Below, piece after piece: positions 1 to 10,108 of a DNA stretch of 64,000 nucleotides. Below the pieces are notes generated by a model. The model did no database searches, was not told where the DNA came from, and saw only the letters and a program-made list of their open reading frames with translations. The stretch comes from Flavobacterium aquariorum (GTDB taxonomy: Bacteria; Bacteroidota; Bacteroidia; Flavobacteriales; Flavobacteriaceae). The stretch lies in assembly GCF_003254745.1 (NCBI RefSeq), contig NZ_QKXH01000005.1, positions 1-64,000 of the forward strand, written 5' to 3'. The position numbers and the translations under genes were made by a program. The number at the start of each line of letters is the position of its first letter. Position 1 is the stretch's first letter.

Positions 1-1
1 C

Positions 2-3000
2 AGTAATCTTGATAAGTTGGTTACCCCGGTGGTTCCTACTATTGATTCTGTTGCTTCAACATGCGTGGCAGCGGGGACAAGCACGATCAGCAATTACATT
101 GGAACAAATACTTATACTTTCAGCCCTGTGGGTCCAACGGTGGATGCCACGGGATTGGTAAGTTCAATGGTGTTTGGCACTAGTTATACGGTTACTTCCA
201 ACAACGGAAACTGTACTTCGGCGGCTTCGGCTTCGTTCAGTAATCTTGATAAGTTGGTTACCCCGGTGGTTCCTACTATTGATTCTGTTGCGCCAACATG
301 CGCTGCGGCGGGGACAAGTACCATCAGTAATTACATTGGAACAAACACCTATACTTTCAGTCCTTCGGGTCCAACGGTGGATGCCACGGGATTGGTAAGT
401 TCAATGGTATTTGGCACAAGTTATACGGTTACTTCCAACAACGGAAGCTGTACTTCGGTGGCTTCGGCTTCGTTCAGCAATCTGAATAAACTACTTACCC
501 CGGCGATTCCGACTGTTGCCTCAACAGCTCCAACATGCGCTGCGGCGGGGACAAGCACGATCAGCAATTACATTGGAACAAACACTTATACTTTCAGTCC
601 TGTGGGTCCAACTGTGGACGCCACGGGATTGGTAAGTTCAATGGTATTTGGCACAAGTTATACGGTTACCTCAAACAACGGAAGCTGTACTTCGGTGGCT
701 TCGGCTTCGTTCAGCAATCTGGATAAACTACTTACCCCGGCGATTCCGACTGTTGCCTCAACAGCTCCAACATGCGCTGTGGCGGGGACAAGCACGATCA
801 GCAATTACATTGGAACAAACACTTATACTTTCAGCCCTTCGGGTCCAACGGTGGATGCCACGGGATTGGTAAGTTCAATGGTATTTGGCACAAGTTATAC
901 GGTTACCTCAAACAACGGAAGCTGTACTTCGGTGGCTTCGGCTTCGTTCAGCAATTTGGATAAACTACTTACCCCGGTGGTTCCTACTATTGATTCTGTT
1001 GCGCCAACATGCGCTGCGGCGGGGACAAGCACGATTAGCAATTACATTGGAACAAACACTTATACTTTCAGCCCTGCGGGTCCAACGGTGGATGCCACGG
1101 GATTGTTGAGTTCAATGGTATTTGGCACAAGTTATACGGTTACTTCCAACAACGGAAGCTGTACTTCAGGGGCTTCGGCTTCGTTCAGCAATCTGGATAA
1201 GTTGGTTACTCCGGCGGTTTCTACTATTGATTCTGTTGCGCCAACATGCGCTGTGGCGGGGACAAGCACGATCAGCAATTACATTGGAACAAATACTTAT
1301 ACTTTCAGCCCTGCAGGCCCAACGGTGGATGCCACGGGATTGGTAAGTTCAATGGTATTTGGCACAAGTTATACGGTTACTTCTAACAACGGAAGCTGTA
1401 CTTCAGGGGCTTCGGCTTCGTTCAGCAATCTGGATAAGTTGGTTACCCCGGCGGTCCCTACTATTGATTCTGTTGCGCCAACATGCGCGGCGGCGGGGAC
1501 AAGCACGATCAGCAATTACATTGGAACAAACACTTATACTTTCAGTCCTGTGGGTCCAACGGTGGATGCCACGGGATTGGTAAGTTCAATGGTATTTGGC
1601 ACAAGTTATACGGTTACCTCAAACAACGGAAGCTGTACTTCGGTGGCTTCGGCTTCGTTCAGCAATCTGGATAAGTTGGTTACCCCGGCGGTCCCTACTG
1701 TTAGTTCAAGCAGTTCAGTTTGTTCAGGAAGTGATGCTATCTTTACAATAACAGGCACAGAAGGGAATATAGTGACCTATTCTGGAGCCGCTTCGGGCAC
1801 TGCGACAATAGGAGCCGCAGGAACTGTAGATATTACAATAACAGGAATAACAACCGCCACAACATTGAATCTAACAACTGTTAGTAATGGTAGTTGTACA
1901 CGTGCATTGAGTGCAACAACTACAGTAGCGATAATGCCAAGACCCGATGCTGGAACGGATGGTACTTTGACCATTTGTTCAGGTAGTACGGTAACTGCAG
2001 GACAATTATTTGCGCAATTAGGTGGAACACCAACAGCAGGAGGGATTTGGACACCGGCGTTGGCGGGAGCCGGAACCTATACTTATGCCGTTGCCGCTAC
2101 GACACCTTGTGCGGTTGATGCGACAGCCTCGGTTGTGGTAAGTGAGCAGGCACAACCTAGTGCTGGAACTCTTTCGGGTATACAAGCTGTTTGTGTAGGA
2201 GGAAATACGACATTCAGTTCAACAGTAACAGGAGGAATTTGGACTAGCGGAGATCTTTCGAAAGCGACTGTTGATTCATTAACAGGAGTTATTACAGGAG
2301 TAACTGCAGGAACAGTAACGATTACTTATACTGTAGCGGGAACTGGAGTATGTTCAGATGTGACTGCGACAAGAGATGTTAGTGTAATTGCCTTGCCAGT
2401 TGTACCTGCAATCACAGGTGGTTCAATTAATGTATGTGCTGGTTCAGGAACAGTAACTTTCTTAAATGCTATGGCAGGGGGAACATGGTCTGTAACCAAC
2501 GGTACAGGAACAGCAAGTATTACAATTGGTGGAGTTTTAACTGGACAAATAGCAGGAACGGTAACGGTAGAATATACAATGACTAACATAATTGGTTGTG
2601 CTGTCAAGCAAGCGTTTAATTTGACCATAAATGCTGCTCCAAATGCAGGTACATTATCTGGAACACAAGCTATTTGTGTAAGCGGAACTACTACATTTAG
2701 TTCAACCGTAAGTGGTGGAAGTTGGTCTAGTAGTAATGCTTCAATAGCGACAGTAGATCCTGTAACAGGATTAATTACTGGAATCTCATCAGGAACAGCG
2801 ACCATAACATATAAAATTATAGGAACTGGCGGGTGTCCTGATGCAACAGTTACAAGAACGGTAAGTGTTTATTCGCCGACGGTATCTTTATCAGGTTCTA
2901 CAAATGTTTTAGAAAATTCAATAGTAACTGTTGATTTAACAGCAAGTTTATCAACATTGTCATATGAAGATGTAACTGTAAATTTATCGTTTAGTGGCAC

Positions 3001-6000
3001 TGCAAGCGGTTTAGATTATAATGCATCGGGTATTTCAATTGTAATTCCTGCAGGTTCTTTGTCAGGAACAGTAAGTATTGATCCTATTGATGATATTATA
3101 TCGGAAGGGAATGAATCAGTTATTGCTAATATAACAAGTGTAATAGGAGGTTGTGCTGCTGAAAATGGTATTCAAACAGCTACAGTAACTATAGTAGATG
3201 ATGAAGCCGCACCAATGGTGAGCATTAGCAATCCAACGGTTACCGAAGGAGCCAATGCGGTATTCACGGTATCGATAGATAATCCAAGTTCAGTTGATAC
3301 GGTTGTCGACGTTGTGACGGCTACAGGCACAGCGGGAACATCGGATTACATTGCCACTACCACGACAGTAACAATCCCAGCGGGACAAACCAGCGTAACG
3401 GTAAGCGTTCCGACGACAGACGACGCCATCGATGAGCCATCTGAGAGTTTTACTTTGAACGCTACTGTGACATCGGGTAACACCAGTAATCCAACAGCAA
3501 CAGGAACGGCTACCATAAACGATAACGACGCCACGCCAACGGTGAGCATTAGCAACCTAACGGTTACCGAAGGAACCAATGCGGTATTCACGGTATCGAT
3601 AGACGTTGCAAGTTCAGTTGATACGGTTGTTGACGTTGTAACGGCGACAGGCACAGCGGGAACATCGGATTACACTGTCACCACCACGACAGTAACAATC
3701 CCAGCGGGACAAACCAGCGTAACGGTAAGTGTTCCGACGACAGACGACGCCATCGATGAGCCATCTGAGAGTTTTACTTTGAACGCTACTGTGACATCGG
3801 GTAACACCAGTAATCCAACAGTAACAGGAACGGCTACCATCACTGATAATGATATTCCTGCTCCTGCTCCACCAGCAATTTTTGCAGGTGATGATCTTGC
3901 AGGTCCTATAACAAGTAGTATTGGTGTTCAAAATATTATGAATGTCTTGGACAATGATTTTGTAGATTTAAACAAAGCCACATTGAATAATGTGACATTA
4001 TCGACTGTAACAGCAGATTCTGCTGGATTTATGAAATTAAAACTTGACGGAACTATTGAGTTAGCGGCCAATACGCCTGCAGGAACTTATAGTTTAACTT
4101 ATTCAATTTGTGATATAAATATTGCTAATAATTGTGCATCTGCAAAAGTCGCAGTAACGGTAATTTGTAATTTGTCTACAGCTATTTCAGGAGTAGTTTA
4201 TAATGCAGGGACAAATACACCATTAGCCAACGTGCCAGTTACATTAAAACCAATCAATAATACAACCGGTCCTATTTTATTGAGTTTAACAAAAGCAGAT
4301 GGTTTGTATGCTTTTTCAGGGATGATTCCCGGAGATTATGTATTGCAAGTTCAAGATGCTAATTTGAATGCGGCTCAAGAATTATTTAATACAACTCCTA
4401 GTTTCCTGATATTAAAAGTTGAAGATTGTAAATATCAAAAAATTGATTTTGGGTATGATAAAACCGATTTATTAGTACTAGGTGATTTTGTATGGTATGA
4501 CATAAATAATAACGGAATACAAGACGAGTGGTATGATGCCAATAATGACGGACTTGTGACTCAAAATCTACCAGATGCCAGTGGAGTTGTCGATTACAGT
4601 AAATGGGAATGGATTGATTTCAATGGAGACGGTAGTTATAAAGGAAAAGAAAATACTGGAGAATTGAATGCGGCAGGTTTCGGAAATGGGACAACCAATA
4701 TTCCAAATATATTCGTAACAGGTCCTAATGGATTCTCGAGAAGTGTAACCATGGGTGTTGAAGGATATTGGAGAACAAGAGCGCCTAAAGATGCTTACGG
4801 GGAATATAAAATTGAGTTTATAAAAGAAGCTAATTTCGAAATGGCTTCAGAAGCGATGTCTGCATCTGGATTGGTAAAAGTATTACCAAGCGCTACTCTT
4901 AAACAAGCCAACGCTAATAAATCAAAAAGTTACGTTGATTGTGGATTAACGACGAATAATATTTTGTACGCACAATTTTCAGCAACGGAGAAAGTTCATT
5001 TGGATCTGGATTTTGGAATTAGTTGTAAAACATATGTTGATATAGTAGCAAACAATGATGATGCTGGAACAATAGATGGATTAAAAGCATCAAATGGAAT
5101 CTTTAATGCTATTGCCAATGATACTTTTAATGGATTGCCTATAAATCTGTCTGATGTAATCGTGACATTTACTCCAAGTCCTAATTTTACAATGGGTACA
5201 AATGGATTGTTAAATACGTTGTCAAATATTCCTGGCGGCACTTATACTTTGACGTACAGTATTTGCGAAAAAGCGAATCAGAGTAATTGCAGCACGGCGA
5301 CTGTAACAGTATTTGTCTCTAGTCCAAGTATTGCTTTGGTAAAAACGGCTCATTTCAATGATGAGAATGCAGATGGTTATTCACAAGTAGGTGAAACTAT
5401 TACGTATAATTTTGAAATAACCAACACTGGAAATGTTCCATTGACGAATGTAACCATATCAGATCCATTACCGGGAGTTGTAATGACAGGGAGCACGTTG
5501 ACATTGGCAATAGGAGAAACCAATGCAACCCATTTTCAAGGAGTATATGTGATTAAACAAACGGATATTAACAAAGGATCTATTTCGAACCAAGCAACGG
5601 TTTTTGGAACCAGCCCTAATAATAGGGTGGTTGAGGATAAATCAGATAACATAAATATTGTAAATGACAATCCTACAGTATTGACAGTTTCCGGATGTGC
5701 AATTAAGGTGTATAATGCAGTGACACCAGACGGAAGTGATAAATATGATAAGTTATATATTCAGGGAATAGAATGTTACAAGGATAATTCAATAGAGATT
5801 TTTAATCGTTGGGGAGTTTTAGTATTTGAGCGAGAACATTACAACAATGATGATGTCGTGTTTAGAGGAACCTCTGAAGGAAGGGTCACTGTAGAAAAAT
5901 CACAAGAATTGCCGGCAGGAACCTATTTCTACATACTGAAATACAAAGACAGTGAATCCAATGCTTTTGAGAAATCAGGTTACTTGTATTTGAATAGAAA

Positions 6001-6004
6001 ATAG
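2..6004 (+). CDS. Giant repetitive cell-surface adhesin with type IX secretion C-terminal domain (5' end outside window)
   Basis: The reading frame is already open at base 2, so this is the 3' part of a longer gene; the TTG at 17 is inside a repeat and is not the start. From the N-terminal side one sees seven near-identical 79-residue repeats (bases 17-1675), Cys-containing Ig/BIG2-like modules (about 1690-2875), three Calx-beta domains (about 2880-3860, the last two almost identical), a carboxypeptidase-regulatory/SdrD-B-like stretch with DINNNGIQDEW (about 4170-5030), a DUF11-like repeat (about 5320-5680) and a gliding-motility-associated C-terminal domain (about 5750-6001) with FNRWGVLVFE and ending GYLYLNRK. 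In this family that last domain targets proteins through the type IX system to the surface and usually needs a PorP/SprF partner, which is the next gene. Thr, Ser, Gly and Ala dominate, as in adhesins. The ligand cannot be read from the sequence. Confidence 0.9.
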   Translation, partial: SNLDKLVTPVVPTIDSVASTCVAAGTSTISNYIGTNTYTFSPVGPTVDATGLVSSMVFGTSYTVTSNNGNCTSAASASFSNLDKLVTPVVPTIDSVAPTCAAAGTSTISNYIGTNTYTFSPSGPTVDATGLVSSMVFGTSYTVTSNNGSCTSVASASFSNLNKLLTPAIPTVASTAPTCAAAGTSTISNYIGTNTYTFSPVGPTVDATGLVSSMVFGTSYTVTSNNGSCTSVASASFSNLDKLLTPAIPTVASTAPTCAVAGTSTISNYIGTNTYTFSPSGPTVDATGLVSSMVFGTSYTVTSNNGSCTSVASASFSNLDKLLTPVVPTIDSVAPTCAAAGTSTISNYIGTNTYTFSPAGPTVDATGLLSSMVFGTSYTVTSNNGSCTSGASASFSNLDKLVTPAVSTIDSVAPTCAVAGTSTISNYIGTNTYTFSPAGPTVDATGLVSSMVFGTSYTVTSNNGSCTSGASASFSNLDKLVTPAVPTIDSVAPTCAAAGTSTISNYIGTNTYTFSPVGPTVDATGLVSSMVFGTSYTVTSNNGSCTSVASASFSNLDKLVTPAVPTVSSSSSVCSGSDAIFTITGTEGNIVTYSGAASGTATIGAAGTVDITITGITTATTLNLTTVSNGSCTRALSATTTVAIMPRPDAGTDGTLTICSGSTVTAGQLFAQLGGTPTAGGIWTPALAGAGTYTYAVAATTPCAVDATASVVVSEQAQPSAGTLSGIQAVCVGGNTTFSSTVTGGIWTSGDLSKATVDSLTGVITGVTAGTVTITYTVAGTGVCSDVTATRDVSVIALPVVPAITGGSINVCAGSGTVTFLNAMAGGTWSVTNGTGTASITIGGVLTGQIAGTVTVEYTMTNIIGCAVKQAFNLTINAAPNAGTLSGTQAICVSGTTTFSSTVSGGSWSSSNASIATVDPVTGLITGISSGTATITYKIIGTGGCPDATVTRTVSVYSPTVSLSGSTNVLENSIVTVDLTASLSTLSYEDVTVNLSFSGTASGLDYNASGISIVIPAGSLSGTVSIDPIDDIISEGNESVIANITSVIGGCAAENGIQTATVTIVDDEAAPMVSISNPTVTEGANAVFTVSIDNPSSVDTVVDVVTATGTAGTSDYIATTTTVTIPAGQTSVTVSVPTTDDAIDEPSESFTLNATVTSGNTSNPTATGTATINDNDATPTVSISNLTVTEGTNAVFTVSIDVASSVDTVVDVVTATGTAGTSDYTVTTTTVTIPAGQTSVTVSVPTTDDAIDEPSESFTLNATVTSGNTSNPTVTGTATITDNDIPAPAPPAIFAGDDLAGPITSSIGVQNIMNVLDNDFVDLNKATLNNVTLSTVTADSAGFMKLKLDGTIELAANTPAGTYSLTYSICDINIANNCASAKVAVTVICNLSTAISGVVYNAGTNTPLANVPVTLKPINNTTGPILLSLTKADGLYAFSGMIPGDYVLQVQDANLNAAQELFNTTPSFLILKVEDCKYQKIDFGYDKTDLLVLGDFVWYDINNNGIQDEWYDANNDGLVTQNLPDASGVVDYSKWEWIDFNGDGSYKGKENTGELNAAGFGNGTTNIPNIFVTGPNGFSRSVTMGVEGYWRTRAPKDAYGEYKIEFIKEANFEMASEAMSASGLVKVLPSATLKQANANKSKSYVDCGLTTNNILYAQFSATEKVHLDLDFGISCKTYVDIVANNDDAGTIDGLKASNGIFNAIANDTFNGLPINLSDVIVTFTPSPNFTMGTNGLLNTLSNIPGGTYTLTYSICEKANQSNCSTATVTVFVSSPSIALVKTAHFNDENADGYSQVGETITYNFEITNTGNVPLTNVTISDPLPGVVMTGSTLTLAIGETNATHFQGVYVIKQTDINKGSISNQATVFGTSPNNRVVEDKSDNINIVNDNPTVLTVSGCAIKVYNAVTPDGSDKYDKLYIQGIECYKDNSIEIFNRWGVLVFEREHYNNDDVVFRGTSEGRVTVEKSQELPAGTYFYILKYKDSESNAFEKSGYLYLNRK
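17..1675 (+). repeat. Seven tandem 237-bp repeats (79 aa each) in the adhesin gene
   Basis: Copies begin at 17, 254, 491, 728, 965, 1202 and 1439, and an eighth degenerates just after 1676. The last five residues of a preceding copy (SNLDK) lie at 2-16, so the array continues upstream of the window. Copies differ at a few codons only: VVPTIDS, AIPTVAS or AVSTIDS near the start; SPVG, SPSG or SPAG in the middle; TSVAS, TSGAS or TSAAS near the end. The variants are shuffled between copies, as expected from gene conversion or unequal crossing-over. The array is visibly richer in G+C than the surrounding genes. Confidence 0.95.
3206..3853 (+). repeat. Two tandem 324-bp repeats encoding near-identical Calx-beta domains
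   Basis: The stretch starting with VSISN at about 3215 recurs 324 bp (108 codons) later at about 3539. The two copies share long identical DNA blocks, including PSESFTLNATVTSGNTSNPT and its codons. Calx-beta domains in surface proteins usually bind calcium through acidic loop residues; the DNDA and DNDI ends of these copies fit that. A third, more divergent Calx-beta domain precedes them (about 2880-3205). Confidence 0.85.
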
Positions 6005-6041
6005 TCAAATGAGCCCAACTATTATGAATAAAAAACAACAC

Positions 6042-6971
6042 ATGAAAACAAGAATAATCGGGTTGGCAGTAATGCTTTTCACTATTGTAAGTTCTGCACA
6101 GCAAGATGCTCAATATACACAATATATGTACAATACGATAGTGGTGAATCCCGCTTACGCCGGGTCTCGACAAGCAATGAGTATTTTTGCGTTGCATCGT
6201 AACCAATGGGTTGGAGTTGATGGAGCCCCAGTGACGAATTCCTTTTCTATTAATACTCCTTTAAATGAAAGTAAAGTAGGACTGGGACTGTCTGTTGTAA
6301 ATGATAAAATTGGAATTTCTACAGAGAATAATATTGCTGCAGATTTTTCGTATACAATACCAGCATCTGAAAGGTATAAAATCTCTTTTGGAATTAAAGC
6401 AAGTGCCAATTTGTTGAGTGTAGATTTTAGTAAACTTACATATCAACCTGGCGATCCAAATGCGTATCAAGATAATATCGATAATAAATTTTCTCCGAAT
6501 ATTGGAGTTGGATTCTACTTGCATTCTGATAATAGCTACATTGGAATATCGGCACCGAATTTGATTGAGACCGAACATTTTGATAAATCAGCAACCTCGA
6601 GTGCGACAAGCCATGTTGCGACAGAGAAAATCAACTATTATTTAATTGCAGGATATGTGTTTGATTTGAGTCCAAGCTTAAAATTGAAGCCCTCTTTGGA
6701 AACCAAATACGTTCAAGGTGCACCTTTACAAGTCGATGTGTCGGCTAATTTTATGATGAACGAAAAGTTTGTTGCAGGTCTAGCTTATAGATGGAGTGCC
6801 GCTATGAGCGCAATGGTTGGATTTCAGGCAAGCGATTCATGGTTTATTGGATACAGTTATGATTTTGACACCACTGAATTTGCGAAATACAATTCCGGTT
6901 CTCACGAAATCTTTTTGCGATACGAATTGTTTAATAAATATGACAAAATTATCTCCCCAAGATTCTTCTAA
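6042..6971 (+). CDS. PorP/SprF family type IX secretion membrane protein
   Basis: This is an outer-membrane beta-barrel of the PorP/SprF family, partner proteins needed for export or surface attachment of adhesins carrying gliding-type C-terminal domains. The mature N-terminus shows the family hallmark QQDAQYTQYMYN and NPAYAGSR, followed by amphipathic strands and an aromatic C-terminal end (ISPRFF). Three in-frame ATGs exist (6009, 6024, 6042); 6042 is chosen because it gives a compact signal peptide (MKTRIIGLAVMLFTIVSSAQ), although 6024 is possible. It lies 37 bp behind the adhesin and 11 bp before the OmpA-family gene, so the three are probably cotranscribed. Length (about 310 residues) is usual for the family. 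It probably serves the adhesin next door. Confidence 0.88.
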   Translation: MKTRIIGLAVMLFTIVSSAQQDAQYTQYMYNTIVVNPAYAGSRQAMSIFALHRNQWVGVDGAPVTNSFSINTPLNESKVGLGLSVVNDKIGISTENNIAADFSYTIPASERYKISFGIKASANLLSVDFSKLTYQPGDPNAYQDNIDNKFSPNIGVGFYLHSDNSYIGISAPNLIETEHFDKSATSSATSHVATEKINYYLIAGYVFDLSPSLKLKPSLETKYVQGAPLQVDVSANFMMNEKFVAGLAYRWSAAMSAMVGFQASDSWFIGYSYDFDTTEFAKYNSGSHEIFLRYELFNKYDKIISPRFF

Positions 6972-6982
6972 AATCGACACCT

Positions 6983-8929
6983 ATGAAAATTAAAAAATTA
7001 CTATTTAGTTTGTTCTTGAGTATTTTCTTTTTGCATGGATTTGCCCAAAAATCTACGGTAACCAAAGCTGAGAAAAATTATGATCGTTTTGCTTACGTAG
7101 ATGCGATAGATAACTATGAAAAAGTTGCGGCAAAAGGATATCAAGACGAGAAAATGTTTCAAAAATTAGGAAATTCCTATTATTTTAAAGCAGAATTTTC
7201 GCAAGCTTTGAAGTGGTATGATCAACTTTTTACTTTATACCCTAATCAAGATCCGGAGTATTTTTATCGTTATTCCCAGACTTTAAAGTCCAATGGTGAT
7301 TATGGTAAAGCAGATCAAATGCTCGAACAGTTCAATCAAAAAACAAGTAACGATAAACGAGGGCTACTCTTCAAAGACAATCGAAATTACCTTGACGAAA
7401 TCAAAGCAAATTCTGGTCGTTTTGAAGTTGTTGATGCTGGAGTAAACTCAGTTTTTTCCGATTATGGCAGTTCAATTTTAGGTAATAAATTAGTGTTTGC
7501 ATCCGCTAGAGACACAGGAGGAGTTTCTAAGAAAGTATTCAAATGGACCAATAAATCGTTCACCAATTTGTATTGGTCAGAGATTAAACCCGATGGGGAA
7601 ATGGGAACACCGGAACGATTCGAACGCAAGATTAACTCCAAGTTCAACGAATCAACTCCAATATTTACACAAGATGGTCAAACGATGTACTTTACCAGAA
7701 ACAATTTTTTGGAAGGGAAAAGAGGTAGAGATGCTAATAAAAATACTTTACTTAAATTATACAAAGCTACACTCGATCGAGAGGGGCAATGGAGTAATGT
7801 TATGGAATTGCCATTCAATAGCAATGAATATAGTGTAGCACACCCCGCATTGAGCACTGATGAAAAAACGTTGTATTTTGCTTCGGATATGCCCGGAACA
7901 TTAGGACAGTCAGATTTGTTTCGAGTCAAAATAAATGGTGATGGTACTTATGGAGTTCCTGAGAATCTCGGTCTGGAAGTCAATACCGAAGGTAGGGAAA
8001 CCTTTCCTTTTATCTCCAATGATAACGAATTATATTTTGCCTCTGATGGAAGACCAGGTCTAGGTGGATTGGATGTTTTTGTTGCTAGAATCGGAACAGA
8101 TAATAGCTTTTATGATATACAAAATGTAGGTGAACCAATTAATAGTACCCAAGATGATTTTGCTTTTTTAATCAATAGCAAAAACAGAAACGGATTTTTT
8201 ACCTCTAATAGATCGGGAGGTGAAGGATACGATGATATTTACCGATTTGTGGAGAATAAAAAACTGACTTGTGAACAAACACTTTCAGGATTAGTAACCG
8301 ACTTAGATTCAGGCCAAATTTTGATTAATGCTAAGATGAGTTTGTTTGATGCCAACTTCAAACCGTTGCAAGTGGTTCAAACCGATACGCAAGGGCATTA
8401 TAGTTTTCCGGTTGATTGTGGTAAAAGTTATTATGTTAGGGGGGAGAAAGATGAATATCAGACTAATGAAATTCCCGTTGTGACCAAGATGTTCTCTGGT
8501 CGTAAAGACCTTCCTGTGGTGTTGGAACGACGCATCAAGCCGGTAGGAGTGGGAACTGATTTAGCAAAAACATTGAATATTCCGATTGTTTATTTTGATT
8601 TAGATAAATCGTCCATTCGTAAAGATGCTGCCTACGAATTGTCCAAAGTTTTATCGGTGATGCAACAATATCCAGATATGAAAATAGAAGTTCGTTCGCA
8701 TACTGATAGTCGTCAGACGGCTAAGTACAATAGTAAATTATCAGATAAGAGAGCTAAAGCAACAGTGGAGTGGTTAATAAAAAACGGCATCAATTCGGTT
8801 CGATTAATAGGGAATGGTTATGGCGAATCTCAGTTAGTAAATCATTGTTCTGATGGGGTGAAATGTACCGAAGAAGAACATCAAGCCAATAGACGAAGCG
8901 AATTCATTATTGTTTCGATACACGAATAG
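6983..8929 (+). CDS. OmpA-family peptidoglycan-binding protein with TPR and PD40 repeats
   Basis: After a signal peptide (about residues 1-21, ending HGFAQ) come TPR-like helices (about 25-130), a WD40-like PD40 beta-propeller (about 150-420) with repeated YFASD and YFTRN strands, a carboxypeptidase-regulatory-like domain (about 430-510) and a C-terminal OmpA domain (about 535-648). The OmpA domain has YFDLDKSSIR, then RSHTDSR, and ends with NRRSEFIIV, the residues that normally hold diaminopimelate of peptidoglycan. Proteins of this architecture (PorE/SprE-like neighbours) are found beside PorP/SprF genes and are thought to anchor type IX components to the cell wall. It is the last gene of the adhesin, PorP/SprF and OmpA cluster; the next gene is convergent. 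Confidence 0.9.
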   Translation: MKIKKLLFSLFLSIFFLHGFAQKSTVTKAEKNYDRFAYVDAIDNYEKVAAKGYQDEKMFQKLGNSYYFKAEFSQALKWYDQLFTLYPNQDPEYFYRYSQTLKSNGDYGKADQMLEQFNQKTSNDKRGLLFKDNRNYLDEIKANSGRFEVVDAGVNSVFSDYGSSILGNKLVFASARDTGGVSKKVFKWTNKSFTNLYWSEIKPDGEMGTPERFERKINSKFNESTPIFTQDGQTMYFTRNNFLEGKRGRDANKNTLLKLYKATLDREGQWSNVMELPFNSNEYSVAHPALSTDEKTLYFASDMPGTLGQSDLFRVKINGDGTYGVPENLGLEVNTEGRETFPFISNDNELYFASDGRPGLGGLDVFVARIGTDNSFYDIQNVGEPINSTQDDFAFLINSKNRNGFFTSNRSGGEGYDDIYRFVENKKLTCEQTLSGLVTDLDSGQILINAKMSLFDANFKPLQVVQTDTQGHYSFPVDCGKSYYVRGEKDEYQTNEIPVVTKMFSGRKDLPVVLERRIKPVGVGTDLAKTLNIPIVYFDLDKSSIRKDAAYELSKVLSVMQQYPDMKIEVRSHTDSRQTAKYNSKLSDKRAKATVEWLIKNGINSVRLIGNGYGESQLVNHCSDGVKCTEEEHQANRRSEFIIVSIHE

Positions 8930-8999
8930 TTAATTAAGAATTTATCAAAAAACCCCTTCTTTTTGAGGTAATTCCGTGCGAAGTTTTTTTATGATATAC

Positions 9000-10022
9000 T
9001 TACCGAGTAGTTGATTCTCGTATAATAATATTGGTTTCCAGTTCTATGGTTCTCGGTGTAAAAGGAAGTTCGTCTCTATGGGCATTCATTTCTTCCAATA
9101 ATAAATTAAAGGATGCAACGCCCATTTCATGGCTTGGTTGATCAACCGAACTTAGTTTTGGCGAAATTACTTGTGACATGAACCAATTGCTAAAACCAAT
9201 TACGGCAATTTGTTGAGGTATTTTAATTTGGTTTTCGTTACAATATGATATAACACCTGAGGCGGCCAAATCAGTGATAATAAAGATACCGTCTACATCT
9301 GGATGTTCTTTTATTATTTGTGCAGTAAAATCGTAGCCTTCTTGAAAAGATACTTTGTCACAGGTATAAACAAGGTTTGAATCGTATGGAATGTTGTTTT
9401 TTTCTAATGCTTTTTTGTATCCAATAAAGCGGTCTATGGAATTTTGAGGATTAAGCGGCCCACGAATATGGGCTATTTTTTTGCATCCTATATTTATTAG
9501 ATGTTGAACAGCATTAAATCCAGCTTTTTGGTCATTTATGATAACTTTAGAACAAGAAGCCAGTTTGGATATCTTATCAAACATTACAAATGGAATTTTT
9601 CTGTTTATGATCTGCTGTATGTGGTCATCATAATTACTTTCGTTGGATAAAGACATCAAGATACCATCGACCCTTTTATTAATTAATAAATCCACTTGCT
9701 TTCTTTCTAAATCAATAGATTCATTGGATTGTAGAATGATAACCAAATAACCATTTTTTTCAGCTTCGTCTATAATGGCGTTAATTACATTCGAAAAAAA
9801 ATGGTGCATTACCTCTGGAATAATCAAACCTATAGTTTTGGATTCTTTCGTACGTAAGTTTACTGCAAAACTATTCGGAGTGTAATGTAAATTTTGGGCA
9901 AGGTCAATTACCGCCTGTTTGGTTTTGGCACTTACGTCAGGGTAGTTTTTTAAAGCTTTTGAAACGGTAGTAATTGAAATTCCTAATGTAGTCGCTATTT
10001 CTTTGAGAGTAATGTCTTTCAT
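9000..10022 (-). CDS. LacI-family transcriptional regulator (copy 1)
   Basis: The protein has 340 residues, the normal LacI/GalR length. The N-terminal helix-turn-helix (about residues 3-24) reads LKEIATTLGISITTVSKALK, followed by the hinge YTPNSFAVNLR (about 47-57) and a periplasmic-binding-protein-like effector domain (about 60-335) containing KTIGLIIP and IINDQKAGFNAVQHL. It is a close paralogue of the next gene upstream (10109-11128), with the same recognition helix ISITTVSK, so the two may recognise the same operator. It lies 86 bp downstream of that gene and could share its transcript. The best target candidates are the paired CG-centred palindromes upstream of the sugar genes at 25.5, 27.9 and 41.7 kb. 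The effector is unknown; a sugar is likely. Confidence 0.92.
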   Translation of the reverse strand: MKDITLKEIATTLGISITTVSKALKNYPDVSAKTKQAVIDLAQNLHYTPNSFAVNLRTKESKTIGLIIPEVMHHFFSNVINAIIDEAEKNGYLVIILQSNESIDLERKQVDLLINKRVDGILMSLSNESNYDDHIQQIINRKIPFVMFDKISKLASCSKVIINDQKAGFNAVQHLINIGCKKIAHIRGPLNPQNSIDRFIGYKKALEKNNIPYDSNLVYTCDKVSFQEGYDFTAQIIKEHPDVDGIFIITDLAASGVISYCNENQIKIPQQIAVIGFSNWFMSQVISPKLSSVDQPSHEMGVASFNLLLEEMNAHRDELPFTPRTIELETNIIIRESTTR

Positions 10023-10108
10023 AATTAAAAGAGGCTAAACTAAGTTTGAAATTAAGTTTTGGTGTTTAAAATGCTTCGGCAATATATTAATTATAATCGA
10101 ATAAATAA

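Noticed and set aside
17..60. TTG start codon for the adhesin at base 17
   Set aside because: The frame is open before it and the residues upstream (SNLDK) are the end of another repeat copy, so the gene simply enters from the left edge.
535..1674. Series of 63- and 74-codon frames repeating every 237 bp
   Set aside because: These are out-of-frame readings of the tandem repeat array, not separate genes.
17..1675. CRISPR-like array
   Set aside because: The unit is 237 bp, directly adjacent and fully coding; there are no short repeats separated by unique spacers.
2326..2805. 159-codon open frame on the minus strand inside the adhesin
   Set aside because: It mirrors the low-complexity Thr/Ser/Gly coding sequence, has no signal of its own and overlaps a well-supported gene entirely. 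The same holds for the minus-strand frames at 3346-3931.
8941..8990. Terminator after the OmpA-family gene
   Set aside because: The stretch ACCCCTT to GAGGT pairs with a mismatch and has a short stem; the later T-run is not directly behind it.
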